Of a DNA stretch of 64,000 nt, positions 53,665 to 64,000 are shown one piece after another. How positions within the stretch are numbered: position 1 is the stretch's first letter; every line of letters begins with the position of its first letter. The position numbers and the translations under genes were made by a program. Source of the DNA: Aeromonas enteropelogenes (GTDB lineage: Bacteria; Pseudomonadota; Gammaproteobacteria; Enterobacterales; Aeromonadaceae); NCBI RefSeq assembly GCF_000819845.1, contig NZ_CDCG01000043.1:1-64000 (forward strand), read 5' to 3'. The notes beneath the pieces are model-generated. The model made no database searches, was not told the DNA's origin, and worked only from the letters and a program-made list of their open reading frames with translations.

Positions 53665-54420
53665 GTGAAAGATAAAGAAAAAATTGCAGTGTTTATTGAT
53701 GCTGATAACGCGCCAGCAGGTAAGATAGATATAGTTCTATCTGAATTAGCTCGATACGGTGTTGTTAATATTAGAAAGGCATATGGAAACTGGAAAAATC
53801 CAAGCCTGAAGCCTTGGGAAGATGTATTACACGACTATGCTATACAACCCGTGCAACAATTTGACCTTACAAAAGGAAAAAATGCGACAGACATGGCATT
53901 AGTCATCGACGTGATGGATGTTTTATACACAAAGGATATAGACGTAATATGTTTAGTATCCTCAGATTGTGATTTTACACCTTTAGTTACCCGAACTCTT
54001 GCCGATGGAAAATTTGTTATAGGATTTGGAGAGCGTAAAGCTCCATTGGCATTTGTCAATAGCTGCTCTAGATTTCTGTATTTGGATGCAGAGCCAATCA
54101 TGGAACAACCCATTCAAAAACAAAGTAAAAATATAAAAGGTGACACAAAGCTTATTAATTTACTCCGACAAGCAATAGAGGCAATTGAAGAAGATGATGG
54201 CTGGGCAATGCTCGGTGAAATAGGAAATCATATTTCAAACCATGCCTCATTTGATCAACGTAATTACGGATTTAGAAAACTCAGTGATCTATTCCAATCC
54301 ATAGATCTCTTCGAAATGAAAAAGACTAATGGTTCAGTTATATGGGTTAGAGACAAAAGAAGATCAAAACAATTAAATAAACCAAAACAAACCTTACAAC
54401 CTGCAATAGGCCAAGCCTAA
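53665..54420 (+). CDS. NYN (PIN-like) domain + OST-HTH/LOTUS protein, putative RNase
   Basis: A 251-residue AT-rich gene. The N-terminal NYN/LabA-type nuclease domain (residues 5-140) has AVFIDADNAP with the first catalytic Asp, KNATDMALVIDVMD and LVSSDCDFTPL with further Asp residues. The C-terminal 85 residues (LLRQAIEAIEEDDGWAMLGEIG) resemble the OST-HTH/LOTUS RNA-binding domain. A GTG start at 53665 follows GGAGG by five bases. NYN-LOTUS proteins bind or cut RNA; roles in defence or RNA turnover are conjecture. It lies alone, flanked by inverted repeats. Confidence 0.85.
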   Translation: MKDKEKIAVFIDADNAPAGKIDIVLSELARYGVVNIRKAYGNWKNPSLKPWEDVLHDYAIQPVQQFDLTKGKNATDMALVIDVMDVLYTKDIDVICLVSSDCDFTPLVTRTLADGKFVIGFGERKAPLAFVNSCSRFLYLDAEPIMEQPIQKQSKNIKGDTKLINLLRQAIEAIEEDDGWAMLGEIGNHISNHASFDQRNYGFRKLSDLFQSIDLFEMKKTNGSVIWVRDKRRSKQLNKPKQTLQPAIGQA

Positions 54421-54455
54421 TAAATATTAGCTCTTCCTATGGGAAAGTTATGCAA

Positions 54456-54492
54456 GCGTAGATTCGAATCACGAAGTGTATTCGGACGCTCG
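54456..54492 (-). repeat. Right 37-bp inverted repeat flanking the NYN gene
   Basis: Reverse complement of 54456-54492 begins CGAGCGTCCGAATACAC and matches the left repeat at 28 of 37 positions. Confidence 0.6.
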
Positions 54493-54520
54493 CGAACAAA
54501 AAAATTAAAATATCCCCATA

Positions 54521-54548
54521 AAAAATGCCGCCCTAAGACGGCATTTTT
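54521..54548. terminator. Bidirectional terminator after sucD
   Basis: AAAAATGCCG pairs with CGGCATTTTT around an eight-base loop, with A and T runs outside. It ends the sdh-suc operon on the minus strand. Confidence 0.88.
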
Positions 54549-54573
54549 ATTAGAGATAACAGGCTAGGAACAA

Positions 54574-56612
<2,039 letters not shown>

Positions 56613-56676
56613 AGATGCTCTATCCGTGTTGTAGGTATTTCCGTCCGGGGCAGAGGTTTCTCAATCCCCTGTATGG

Positions 56677-56693
56677 GGGGCCTCAAGGGCCCC
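56677..56693 (-). other. Hairpin between sucB and sucC
   Basis: GGGGCC pairs with GGCCCC around TCAAG (minus strand), with a second CCCC/GGGG pairing just beside it. It may attenuate or stabilise the message between the dehydrogenase and the synthetase genes. Confidence 0.45.
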
Positions 56694-56721
56694 TTGTTAT
56701 CTTTCTTACGCTCGGGTTGAC

Positions 56722-57912
56722 TCAGACGTCCAGCAGCAGACGGGTCGGGTCTTCCAGCAGCTCCTTGACGGAGACCAGGAAGCCGACTGACTCGCGGCCG
56801 TCGATGAGACGGTGATCGTAGGAGAGCGCCAGGTACATCATCGGCAGGATCTCGACCTTGCCGTCGACGGCCATGGGGCGGTCCTGGATCTTGTGCATGC
56901 CCAGAATGGCGCTCTGGGGCGGGTTGATGATCGGGGTGGACATCAGGGAGCCAAACACGCCACCGTTGGTGATGGTGAAATTGCCGCCAGTCAGCTCGTC
57001 GACGGTCAGCTTGCCATCGCGGCCCTTGCCGGCCAGATCCTTGATGGCCTTCTCGATGTCGGCCAGGCTCATGCTGTCGCAGTCGCGCAGCACCGGGGTC
57101 ACCAGACCACGGGGGGTGGAGACGGCGATGCTCACATCGAAGTAGTTGTGGTAGACGATGTCGTCACCATCCAGCCCGGCGTTCACTTCCGGATAGCGCT
57201 TGAGGGACTCCACGACCGCCTTGACGTAGAAGGACATGAAGCCGAGCTTGATGCCGTGCTTCTTCTCGAAGATTTCGCCGTACTGCTTGCGCAGCTTCAT
57301 GATGGGCGCCATGTTGATCTCGTTGAAGGTAGTCAGCATGGCGGTGGTGTTCTTGGCCTCCAGCAGACGCTCGGCGATGCGCTTGCGCAGACGGGTCATG
57401 GGCACGCGCTTCTCGCTGCGACCGGCCAGGGTCGCCACAGGTGCAACCGGCGCAGCAGCGGCAACCGGGGCAGCGGCAGCTGCCTTGCTCAGCCCCTTGA
57501 TGTAGGCTTCCACGTCTTCCTTGGTGATGCGACCACCCTTGCCGGTGCCGGACAGCTTGGCGACATCGATGTCGTGCTCGCCGATCAGGCGGCGCACGGA
57601 GGGGCTCAGGCCCTCTACGGCGTCATCGGCCACTACTTCCACCGGCTTCTCGGCAGTCTCTTCACCGGCCACGGGAGCCGGCTTGAGCATGGCGATCAGC
57701 TGGCGAGAGAGTACGGTCGCCCCTTCCGCTTCCAGAATATCCCCCAGCACACCGGCTTGCGGCGCCGGCACTTCCAGCACCACCTTGTCGGTTTCGATGT
57801 CAACCAGCACTTCATCACGGGCAACCAGATCACCGGGCTTCTTGTGCCAGGTGGCGATGGTGGCATCTGCCACTGATTCCGGCAGGTCCGGTACCTTGAT
57901 CTCGATAGTCAT
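56722..57912 (-). CDS. sucB: 2-Oxoglutarate dehydrogenase E2, dihydrolipoyl succinyltransferase
   Basis: A 396-residue E2 core. A lipoyl domain at residues 1-75 has [10 protein letters not shown] with the lipoylated Lys, a peripheral-subunit-binding domain is seen at [14 protein letters not shown], and the C-terminal acyltransferase ends [16 protein letters not shown] with the catalytic HxxxDG. Slightly shorter than E. coli SucB (405) because of the linker. It follows sucA by 37 bp. Confidence 0.97.
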   Translation of the reverse strand: MTIEIKVPDLPESVADATIATWHKKPGDLVARDEVLVDIETDKVVLEVPAPQAGVLGDILEAEGATVLSRQLIAMLKPAPVAGEETAEKPVEVVADDAVEGLSPSVRRLIGEHDIDVAKLSGTGKGGRITKEDVEAYIKGLSKAAAAAPVAAAAPVAPVATLAGRSEKRVPMTRLRKRIAERLLEAKNTTAMLTTFNEINMAPIMKLRKQYGEIFEKKHGIKLGFMSFYVKAVVESLKRYPEVNAGLDGDDIVYHNYFDVSIAVSTPRGLVTPVLRDCDSMSLADIEKAIKDLAGKGRDGKLTVDELTGGNFTITNGGVFGSLMSTPIINPPQSAILGMHKIQDRPMAVDGKVEILPMMYLALSYDHRLIDGRESVGFLVSVKELLEDPTRLLLDV

Positions 57913-57949
57913 CTAATCAGTTCCTTTTTACTTCTATGCCAGAGGCTTA

Positions 57950-60757
57950 TTACAGGGTAAGGGCATCTTCCACCAAGGCTTTCTGCTGCTTGGCGTGGAC
58001 GGACATGTAACCGACGGCGGGTGAGGCCGAGGCCGGACGACCGGCATAACGCAGACGGGCATGGCTTGGCAGCACGCTGTCGTAGTGATGACGGGTGCAG
58101 TACCAGGCGCCCTGGTTCTGCGGCTCTTCCTGACACCAGACAAAATCGGTGACATGGCTGTAGTCGGCCAGGATGGCGCGCACTTCCTCTTCCGGGAAGG
58201 GGTAGAGTTGCTCAATGCGCACCAGGGCCACGTCCTGCTGCTCCGCCTTGCGACGGGCATCGAGCAGGTCGTAGTAAACCTTGCCGGAGCAGAACACCAC
58301 GCGCTTGACCCCTTTCGGATCCAGCGCATCGATCTCGCCGATGGCGTTCTGGAAGGTGCCTTCGGCCAGCTCTTCGAGCTTGCTCACTGCCAGCGGGTGG
58401 CGCAGCAGGGATTTGGGCGTCATCACGATGAGCGGACGGCGCATCGGGCGCACCACCTGACGGCGCAGCATATGGAACACCTGCGCCGGGGTAGACGGCA
58501 CGCACACCTGCATGTTGTGCTGGGCACACATCTGCAGATAGCGCTCGAGACGGGCGGAGGAGTGCTCCGGGCCCTGCCCCTCGTAACCGTGGGGCAGCAG
58601 CATGGTCAGACCGCACATCCGGCCCCACTTCTGCTCGCCGGAGGAGAGGAACTGGTCGACCACGACCTGGGCGCAGTTGGCGAAGTCGCCGAACTGGGCT
58701 TCCCAGATGGTGAGACCGGCCGGTTCGGCGCTGGCGTAGCCATATTCAAAGGCCAGCACCGCGTTTTCGGTCAGTACGGAGTCGTAAATCTCGAACGGCC
58801 CCTGCTCGTCGTGCAAGTTGCACAGCGGGGTATAGGTGCTGGCATCGGTCTGGTTGTGCAGCACGGCGTGGCGGTGGAAGAAGGTGCCACGGCCGGAGTC
58901 TTCCCCGGTGAAGCGGATGCGGGAGCCCTTGTCCACCAGGGTGGCGTAGGCCAGGGTCTCGGCAAAGCCCCAGTCAAGCAGCTTCTCGCCGGCGGCCATC
59001 AGGCGGCGGTCTTCGTAGATCTTCTCGACCTGGCGCTGCAGCACATGGGTCGCCGGATACTGGCTCACCCGCTCGCCGAGGGCCTTCAAGTGATCCATCG
59101 GCACTGTGCTGTCATAGGGCATATTCCAGTCGTGACCGAGGTAGGGCGTCCAGTCGACGGAGTGCAGCTCCATCGGGCGCCACTCCTTGCTCACCCGCTC
59201 GCCCCGATCCAGGGTATCGCGATAGTCGTTGACCAGGGTGGTAGCCAGCTCCTGGGTGATGCTCCCTTCCGCCACCAGCTGATCGGCGTAGATCTTGCGC
59301 GGGGTCGGGTGCTGCTTGATCTTCTGGTACATCAAGGGCTGGGTCGCGCTCGGCTCGTCGGCCTCGTTGTGGCCGTGACGACGGTAGCAGACCAGCTCGA
59401 TCACCACGTCGCGCTTGAAGGTGTTGCGATAATCCAGGGCAATCTGGGTCACCAGCACCACGGCCTCCGGATCGTCCCCGTTGACGTGCAGTACGGGGGC
59501 CTGAACGGCCTTGGCGATGTCGGTGCAATATTCGGTGGAGCGCAGGTCGCGGTGATAGGAGGTGGTGAAGCCTACCTGGTTGTTGATGACGATGCGCACT
59601 GTCCCGCCCACGCCATAGGCACGGGTCTGGGACATGTTGAAGGTCTCGGCCACCACGCCCTGACCGGCCATGGCCGAGTCACCGTGAATGGTGATGGGCA
59701 GCACGGTCGAGCCATCCTTGTCACCACGACGATCCATACGAGCACGCACGGAGCCGATGACCACGGGGTTGACGATCTCGAGGTGAGACGGGTTGAAGGC
59801 GAGCGCCAGGTGGACGTTGCCGCCCGGAGTGGCGAAGTCGGACGAGAAGCCCATGTGGTACTTCACATCGCCGGTGCCCCAGGATTCACCGTGCTTGCCG
59901 GCAAACTCGTCGAACAGTTCCTGGGCACGTTTGCCCAGCACATTGATGAGTACGTTCAGGCGACCACGGTGGGCCATGCCGATGACGGCCTCTTTGCAGC
60001 CCTGCTCACCGGCGCGGCGGATCAATTCTTTGAGCATGGGCACCATGGCATCGCCCCCTTCCAGGGAGAAACGCTTGGCTCCGGGGAACTTGGCCCCCAG
60101 GTATTTTTCTAGCCCCTCGGCGGCGGTCAGGCTCTCGAGGAAGCGGGTCTTCTCTTCGAGGGTGTAGCTCCCCGTCCCTTCGATGGATTCGAGACGCTGT
60201 TGCAGCCAGCGTTTCTCTTCGGTCGAGGTGAGGTGCATGTAGTCGGCGCCTATGCTGCCGCAGTAAGTCTTCTTCAGCGAGGCGTAGAGATCGGAGAGCA
60301 CCATGGTCTCGGGACCGATGGCGTAGGAGCCCACGTTGAAGGTGGCCTCCATGTCTGCGCCCTGCAGGTTGTGGAAGGCCGGATCCAGTTCGGCTACGGG
60401 CTCGCGCTGCCACAGACCCAGAGGGTCGAGGTTGGCGTTCTGGTGACCGCGGAAACGGAAGGCGTTGATCAGTTGCAGCACCCGCACCTGCTTCGCATCC
60501 ACCTGGGGATCGGAGACGGGGGCACTGAAACGGGAAGCGTCCTTGGCCAGACGACGGAAATAATCGCGGACCTGGGAGTGGGGTTGTTCAACCGCATGGC
60601 CATTGACTTGCGGCAGGTCCTGGAACAGGCTGCGCCACTCATCGGATACGGATTCGGGGTTTTCCAGGAAGGATTCGTACAAATCCTCAATATAGCTTGC
60701 ATTCGCACCAGCCAGGTGAGATGACTCCAACCAGGCCTTCATCACGCCGTTATGCAT
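57950..60757 (-). CDS. sucA: 2-Oxoglutarate dehydrogenase E1 (thiamine diphosphate)
   Basis: A 935-residue E1 decarboxylase. The N-terminus (MHNGVMKAWLESSHLAGANASYIEDLYESFL) aligns with E. coli SucA. IGMAHRGRLNVL and HGDSAMAGQGVVAET mark the thiamine-diphosphate and magnesium-binding parts, and the full length equals the family. It decarboxylates 2-oxoglutarate and transfers the succinyl group to the E2 lipoate. A pair of hairpins separates it from sdhB. Confidence 0.97.
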   Translation of the reverse strand: MHNGVMKAWLESSHLAGANASYIEDLYESFLENPESVSDEWRSLFQDLPQVNGHAVEQPHSQVRDYFRRLAKDASRFSAPVSDPQVDAKQVRVLQLINAFRFRGHQNANLDPLGLWQREPVAELDPAFHNLQGADMEATFNVGSYAIGPETMVLSDLYASLKKTYCGSIGADYMHLTSTEEKRWLQQRLESIEGTGSYTLEEKTRFLESLTAAEGLEKYLGAKFPGAKRFSLEGGDAMVPMLKELIRRAGEQGCKEAVIGMAHRGRLNVLINVLGKRAQELFDEFAGKHGESWGTGDVKYHMGFSSDFATPGGNVHLALAFNPSHLEIVNPVVIGSVRARMDRRGDKDGSTVLPITIHGDSAMAGQGVVAETFNMSQTRAYGVGGTVRIVINNQVGFTTSYHRDLRSTEYCTDIAKAVQAPVLHVNGDDPEAVVLVTQIALDYRNTFKRDVVIELVCYRRHGHNEADEPSATQPLMYQKIKQHPTPRKIYADQLVAEGSITQELATTLVNDYRDTLDRGERVSKEWRPMELHSVDWTPYLGHDWNMPYDSTVPMDHLKALGERVSQYPATHVLQRQVEKIYEDRRLMAAGEKLLDWGFAETLAYATLVDKGSRIRFTGEDSGRGTFFHRHAVLHNQTDASTYTPLCNLHDEQGPFEIYDSVLTENAVLAFEYGYASAEPAGLTIWEAQFGDFANCAQVVVDQFLSSGEQKWGRMCGLTMLLPHGYEGQGPEHSSARLERYLQMCAQHNMQVCVPSTPAQVFHMLRRQVVRPMRRPLIVMTPKSLLRHPLAVSKLEELAEGTFQNAIGEIDALDPKGVKRVVFCSGKVYYDLLDARRKAEQQDVALVRIEQLYPFPEEEVRAILADYSHVTDFVWCQEEPQNQGAWYCTRHHYDSVLPSHARLRYAGRPASASPAVGYMSVHAKQQKALVEDALTL

Positions 60758-60806
60758 TTCTATCCCTTGTACTTCTTGTTACTGCGCAGCAGCTTGTAGG
60801 GTTTAA

Positions 60807-60869
60807 ATAGCCATCCCTTACACGGTCAGGATGGCTATCCAGAAGTCGGGCCAGTGCTTGGCTGGCCCG
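60807..60869. other. Tandem hairpins between sdhB and sucA
   Basis: ATAGCCATCC/GGATGGCTAT (60807-60838) and CGGGCCAG/CTGGCCCG (60847-60869) form perfect stems of 10 and 8 bp. They lie in the only sizeable gap of the sdh-suc cluster and may stabilise or process the transcript, or ease termination. Confidence 0.6.
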
Positions 60870-60873
60870 GATA

Positions 60874-61590
60874 CTAAACAGCCCGATTGAGCAACATCGA
60901 CTTGATCTGACCGATGGCCTTGGTCGGATTCAAGCCTTTGGGACAGACGTTCACGCAGTTCATGATGCCGTGGCAGCGGAACACGCTGAAAGCGTCGTCC
61001 AGATTACCCAGTCGCTCGGTGGTCGCGGTGTCGCGGCTGTCTGCCAGCCAGCGGTAGGCTGCAAGCAACCCGGCCGGACCGATGAACTTGTCGGGATTCC
61101 ACCAGAAGGAGGGGCAAGAGGTGGAGCAGCAGGCACAGAGTATGCACTCGTACAGGCCGTCCAGCTTGGCGCGCTCTTCGGGGGATTGCAGGTGCTCACG
61201 CACGGGCGGCAACTTGTCATCGTTGATGAGGAAGGGTTTGACCTTCTCCCACTGGGTGTAGAACTGGGTCATGTCGATCACCAGATCACGGATCACCGGC
61301 AGGCCGGGCAAGGGGCGGATGACCACCGTATTGCCCTTCTTCAGCAGATCGGAGAGCGGGGTGATGCAGGCAAGACCGTTCTTGCCATTCATGTTGATGC
61401 CATCAGATCCACAGACCCCTTCGCGGCAGGAGCGGCGGAAGGCGAGCGTGGGATCCAGCTCCTTGAGCTGGATCAGTGCATCGAGCACCATCATGTCGGA
61501 ACCTTCAGGAATATCAAGACGATATTCCTTCATATGGGGGACGTTATCAACATCCGGATTGTATCTGTAGACAGAGAAAGTGACGTTCAT
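60874..61590 (-). CDS. sdhB: Succinate dehydrogenase iron-sulfur subunit
   Basis: A 238-residue subunit. SCREGVCGSDGINMNG holds the 2Fe-2S ligands, CILCACCSTSCP the 4Fe-4S and CHGIMNCVNVCPKGLNP the 3Fe-4S/4Fe-4S ligands. It carries electrons from SdhA to the quinone site formed with SdhC and SdhD. Begins 17 bp after sdhA. Confidence 0.97.
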   Translation of the reverse strand: MNVTFSVYRYNPDVDNVPHMKEYRLDIPEGSDMMVLDALIQLKELDPTLAFRRSCREGVCGSDGINMNGKNGLACITPLSDLLKKGNTVVIRPLPGLPVIRDLVIDMTQFYTQWEKVKPFLINDDKLPPVREHLQSPEERAKLDGLYECILCACCSTSCPSFWWNPDKFIGPAGLLAAYRWLADSRDTATTERLGNLDDAFSVFRCHGIMNCVNVCPKGLNPTKAIGQIKSMLLNRAV

Positions 61591-61607
61591 CTTGTTTGGC
61601 TCCGCAA

Positions 61608-63374
61608 TCAGTAAGTCCGCACCTTGGGTGGGAATGCCTCACGGGTTTTCGGAGACATGTTGACAGCGCGACGGGTCATGGACTCGGTGTCCGGATGATA
61701 GAGGCTGTGGCACAGCCAGTTCTCATCGTCGCGATCCGGGAAGTCGAAGCGGCAGTGGGCGCCACGGCTCTCGGTACGGAAGTTGGCCGCCACCGCAGTG
61801 GCAAACGCCGTCTCCATCAGGTTGTCCAGCTCCAGGCACTCGATGCGCTGGGTGTTGAACTCCCTGGAGGTGTCGTCCAGACGGGCTGACTTGAGGCGCT
61901 CGCGGATCACTTTCAGCTCGGCAAGGCCTTCGGCCATCGCCTCCCCTTCGCGGAACACGGAGAAGTTGTTCTGCATGCAGCGCTGCAGGTCTTTGCGGAT
62001 CTGTACCGGATCTTCGCCGCTGCGGGTATTTTCCCAGCGGTTGAAGCGGGCCAGGGCGGCATCGAGATCAGACTCGGACGCCTCGCGACCGTGCTCCATC
62101 TCGCCCAGGGTGTTGACCAGGTGCATGCCGGCGGCACGACCAAACACCACCAGATCCAGCAATGAGTTGCCACCCAGACGGTTGGCGCCGTGTACGGAGA
62201 CGCAGGCAATTTCGCCTACCGCAAACAGACCGACTACCGGCACATCGTTGCCGTTCTTGTCCTGGGTCAGGCACTGGCCATTCACGTTGGTCGGCACGCC
62301 GCCCATCATGTAGTGGCAGGTCGGGATGATGGGGATCGGCTCCTTGACCGGATCCACGTGGGCGAAAGTGCGGGAGAGTTCGCAGATGCCTGGCAGACGG
62401 GATTCGAGCACGTCCTTGCCCAAGTGATCCAGCTTGAGCTTGATGTGCGGGCCCCAGGGACCGTCACAGCCACGGCCTTCGCGGATCTCGATCATGATGG
62501 AACGGGCCACCACGTCGCGACCGGCCAGATCCTTGGCGTTCGGTGCATAACGCTCCATGAAGCGCTCGCCGTCCTTGTTCAGCAGATAGCCGCCTTCACC
62601 ACGGCACCCTTCGGTCACCAGTACCCCTGCCCCGGCGATGCCGGTGGGGTGGAACTGCCACATCTCCATGTCCTGCACGCCGACTCCGGCACGCAGGGCC
62701 ATGCCGACGCCGTCACCGGTATTGATGTGGGCGTTGGTGGTGGACTGGTAGATGCGACCGGCGCCGCCGGTGGCCAGCACGGTGGCCTTGGCCTTGAAGT
62801 AGACGACCTCGCCACTCTCCATGTCGATGGCGGTACAACCCACCACGTGGCCGTCCTGGTTCTTCACCAGATCCAGCGCATACCACTCGGAGAAGACGGT
62901 GGTCTTGTTCTTGACGTTTTGTTGGTACAGGGTGTGCAGCAGGGCGTGGCCGGTACGGTCGGCAGCCGCCGCGGTACGGGCGGCCTGCTCGCCACCGAAA
63001 TTCTTGGACTGACCACCAAACGGACGCTGGTAGACCCGGCCGTTGTCGAAGCGGGAGAAGGGCAGACCCATGTTCTCCAGCTCATAGATGGCTTCCGGGC
63101 CGGTCTTGCACATGTATTCGATCGCTTCCTGGTCACCGATATAGTCGGAACCCTTGACGGTGTCATACATGTGCCACTGCCAGTTGTCGTCATGGGCATT
63201 GCCCAGGGCAACCGTGATCCCGCCCTGGGCGGAAACGGTGTGGGAACGGGTCGGGAAAACCTTGGATAACAGAGCGCAGCTCTTGCCGGATTGGGCAATC
63301 TGCAGCGCGGCGCGCATGCCGGCACCACCGGCACCAATCACGACCGCATCAAATTCACGAGTTGGAATAGTCAC
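61608..63374 (-). CDS. sdhA: Succinate dehydrogenase flavoprotein subunit
   Basis: A 588-residue flavoprotein oxidising succinate to fumarate. [19 protein letters not shown] gives the FAD site, SHTVSAQGG the covalent-FAD His, and HPTGIAGAG and GGVPT the substrate region. Nearly all blocks match E. coli SdhA. A GTG at 63374 gives the E. coli-like N-terminus (M-x-x-P-x-REFD) and has GGGG eight bases upstream; an in-frame GTG at 63383 is also possible. It begins one base after the sdhD stop. Confidence 0.96.
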   Translation of the reverse strand: MTIPTREFDAVVIGAGGAGMRAALQIAQSGKSCALLSKVFPTRSHTVSAQGGITVALGNAHDDNWQWHMYDTVKGSDYIGDQEAIEYMCKTGPEAIYELENMGLPFSRFDNGRVYQRPFGGQSKNFGGEQAARTAAAADRTGHALLHTLYQQNVKNKTTVFSEWYALDLVKNQDGHVVGCTAIDMESGEVVYFKAKATVLATGGAGRIYQSTTNAHINTGDGVGMALRAGVGVQDMEMWQFHPTGIAGAGVLVTEGCRGEGGYLLNKDGERFMERYAPNAKDLAGRDVVARSIMIEIREGRGCDGPWGPHIKLKLDHLGKDVLESRLPGICELSRTFAHVDPVKEPIPIIPTCHYMMGGVPTNVNGQCLTQDKNGNDVPVVGLFAVGEIACVSVHGANRLGGNSLLDLVVFGRAAGMHLVNTLGEMEHGREASESDLDAALARFNRWENTRSGEDPVQIRKDLQRCMQNNFSVFREGEAMAEGLAELKVIRERLKSARLDDTSREFNTQRIECLELDNLMETAFATAVAANFRTESRGAHCRFDFPDRDDENWLCHSLYHPDTESMTRRAVNMSPKTREAFPPKVRTY

Positions 63375-63375
63375 C

Positions 63376-63720
63376 TTACACACCCCACAGCACGACGAAA
63401 CCCGTCATCAGATAGACAAACAGCACCACCACCAGCACGAATTGCAGCGCACCGCGCAGCCCCACTGGCTTGATATAGTCGGTCAGCACCTGCCACAGAC
63501 CGATCCAGGCATGGATCAGCACACACAGCAGGGTCAACAGGGTGAAAACCTTGGTGAAGGTGTTGGCGAAAAAGCCGGTCCACACCTCGTAGGTAATGTC
63601 ATTGAAGGCGACAAAGCCCACCAGGTAGAGGACATAACAGGTCATGATGAGGGCGGTGGCGCGGATCAGGATGTAATCGTGAACGCCGCTGCGCCCGAAG
63701 GTTGCAGAATTGGTTACCAT
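63376..63720 (-). CDS. sdhD: Succinate dehydrogenase membrane anchor subunit
   Basis: A 114-residue protein of three helices that, with SdhC, binds cytochrome b and quinone. [16 protein letters not shown] and [22 protein letters not shown] are typical of gammaproteobacterial SdhD; the His in the latter is the haem-ligand region. It overlaps sdhC by 7 bp. Confidence 0.93.
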   Translation of the reverse strand: MVTNSATFGRSGVHDYILIRATALIMTCYVLYLVGFVAFNDITYEVWTGFFANTFTKVFTLLTLLCVLIHAWIGLWQVLTDYIKPVGLRGALQFVLVVVLFVYLMTGFVVLWGV

Positions 63721-64000
63721 ACCAGTACTCCCGCCAATAGTGCCAAAACCGCGGTGATCACGAAGGCCACACGGGCGCTCTGATTACCGGATTCCAGCTC
63801 TTCCCAATAGCCCATATCCATGACCAGGTGACGCAGGCCGCCCACTATGTGGTATGCCAGCGCAGTCAGGATCCCCCACAGCACGAGCTTGACCAGGAAG
63901 TTGTCCGTGATGGCAACCACTGTTTCAAACCCTTCGGGAGAGGCGAGTGAAGTACCAAGCATCCACAGCAAGATGCCCAGTGCAACAAAGGTGATAACCC
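63714..64000 (-). CDS. sdhC: Succinate dehydrogenase cytochrome b556 subunit (partial)
   Basis: The C-terminal 95 codons of SdhC; the 5' end lies beyond the window and the frame stays open to base 64000. [12 protein letters not shown] and [27 protein letters not shown] correspond to the family, the latter with the haem-ligand His. SdhC and SdhD form the membrane anchor. The sdh promoter is outside the window. Confidence 0.93.
   Translation of the reverse strand, partial: VITFVALGILLWMLGTSLASPEGFETVVAITDNFLVKLVLWGILTALAYHIVGGLRHLVMDMGYWEELESGNQSARVAFVITAVLALLAGVLVW

Overview
The window reads as chromosomal DNA of a gammaproteobacterium, most likely Aeromonas. This is inferred from overall protein similarity remembered for E. 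coli, Salmonella and Vibrio homologues, the GC-rich coding style, and the combination of a complete nrf operon, a phn (aminoethylphosphonate) cluster and a LapA-like adhesin; no database search was possible. Most of the window is ordinary core genome. Two stretches, roughly 47.3-50.6 kb and 52.9-54.6 kb, are AT-richer and repeat-rich and look like accessory DNA.

Layout. 0-13.5 kb: initiator tRNA-Met, a glycogen debranching enzyme (glgX), an unknown membrane protein, an OLD-family nuclease (YbjD type), a possible 40-residue protein, an AraC regulator divergent from a drug/metabolite transporter, a LysR regulator convergent with a TSUP transporter (YfcA type), a DTW-domain tRNA-modifying enzyme, an Mlc/NagC-type ROK repressor, a chemoreceptor with a periplasmic Cache sensor, and a YchJ-type SEC-C protein. 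13.6-18 kb: glpABC, the anaerobic glycerol-3-phosphate dehydrogenase, with CRP-like and GlpR-like sites upstream. 18-28.7 kb: one gene of about 10.7 kb on the minus strand encoding a giant type I-secreted, LapA-like adhesin with a TAAG cleavage motif. 29.5-37.1 kb: nrfABCDE-dsbE-nrfFG, formate-dependent (ammonifying) nitrite reduction and its dedicated haem-ligation factors, with nrfF and nrfG fused.

37.2-47.3 kb is the most coherent accessory unit: 2-aminoethylphosphonate (AEP) catabolism. phnW-pbfA-phnX run leftward; phnR, phnS, phnT, a fused two-domain permease and an FAD-dependent aminophosphonate oxidoreductase run rightward. PhnW and PhnX convert AEP through phosphonoacetaldehyde to acetaldehyde and phosphate. 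PbfA should feed in (R)-1-hydroxy-AEP and the FAD enzyme N-alkylated AEP. Four copies of a 12-bp palindrome (consensus TGGTATATACCA) sit at the promoters and are the likely PhnR operators. Two of these promoters also carry tandem heptamers at exact 11-bp spacing that look like PhoB boxes, so the import genes appear to be under both substrate and phosphate control.

47.3-54.5 kb: a small membrane protein plus SAM methyltransferase pair and an EamA transporter share nearly the same promoter, an elongated-spacer, MerR-type arrangement. Between and after them lie a low-GC secreted transglutaminase-like protein, a probably periplasmic isoaspartyl peptidase, a nested repeat element, and an AT-rich NYN-LOTUS (putative RNase) gene flanked by 37-bp inverted repeats. 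54.5-64 kb: the TCA gene cluster sdhCDAB-sucABCD on the minus strand, cut by the window end inside sdhC.

No CRISPR array, intact insertion sequence or rRNA was seen. The best candidates for something under-described are the dual-control AEP promoters, the pair of MerR-type promoters without a regulator nearby, and the repeat-flanked NYN-LOTUS gene.
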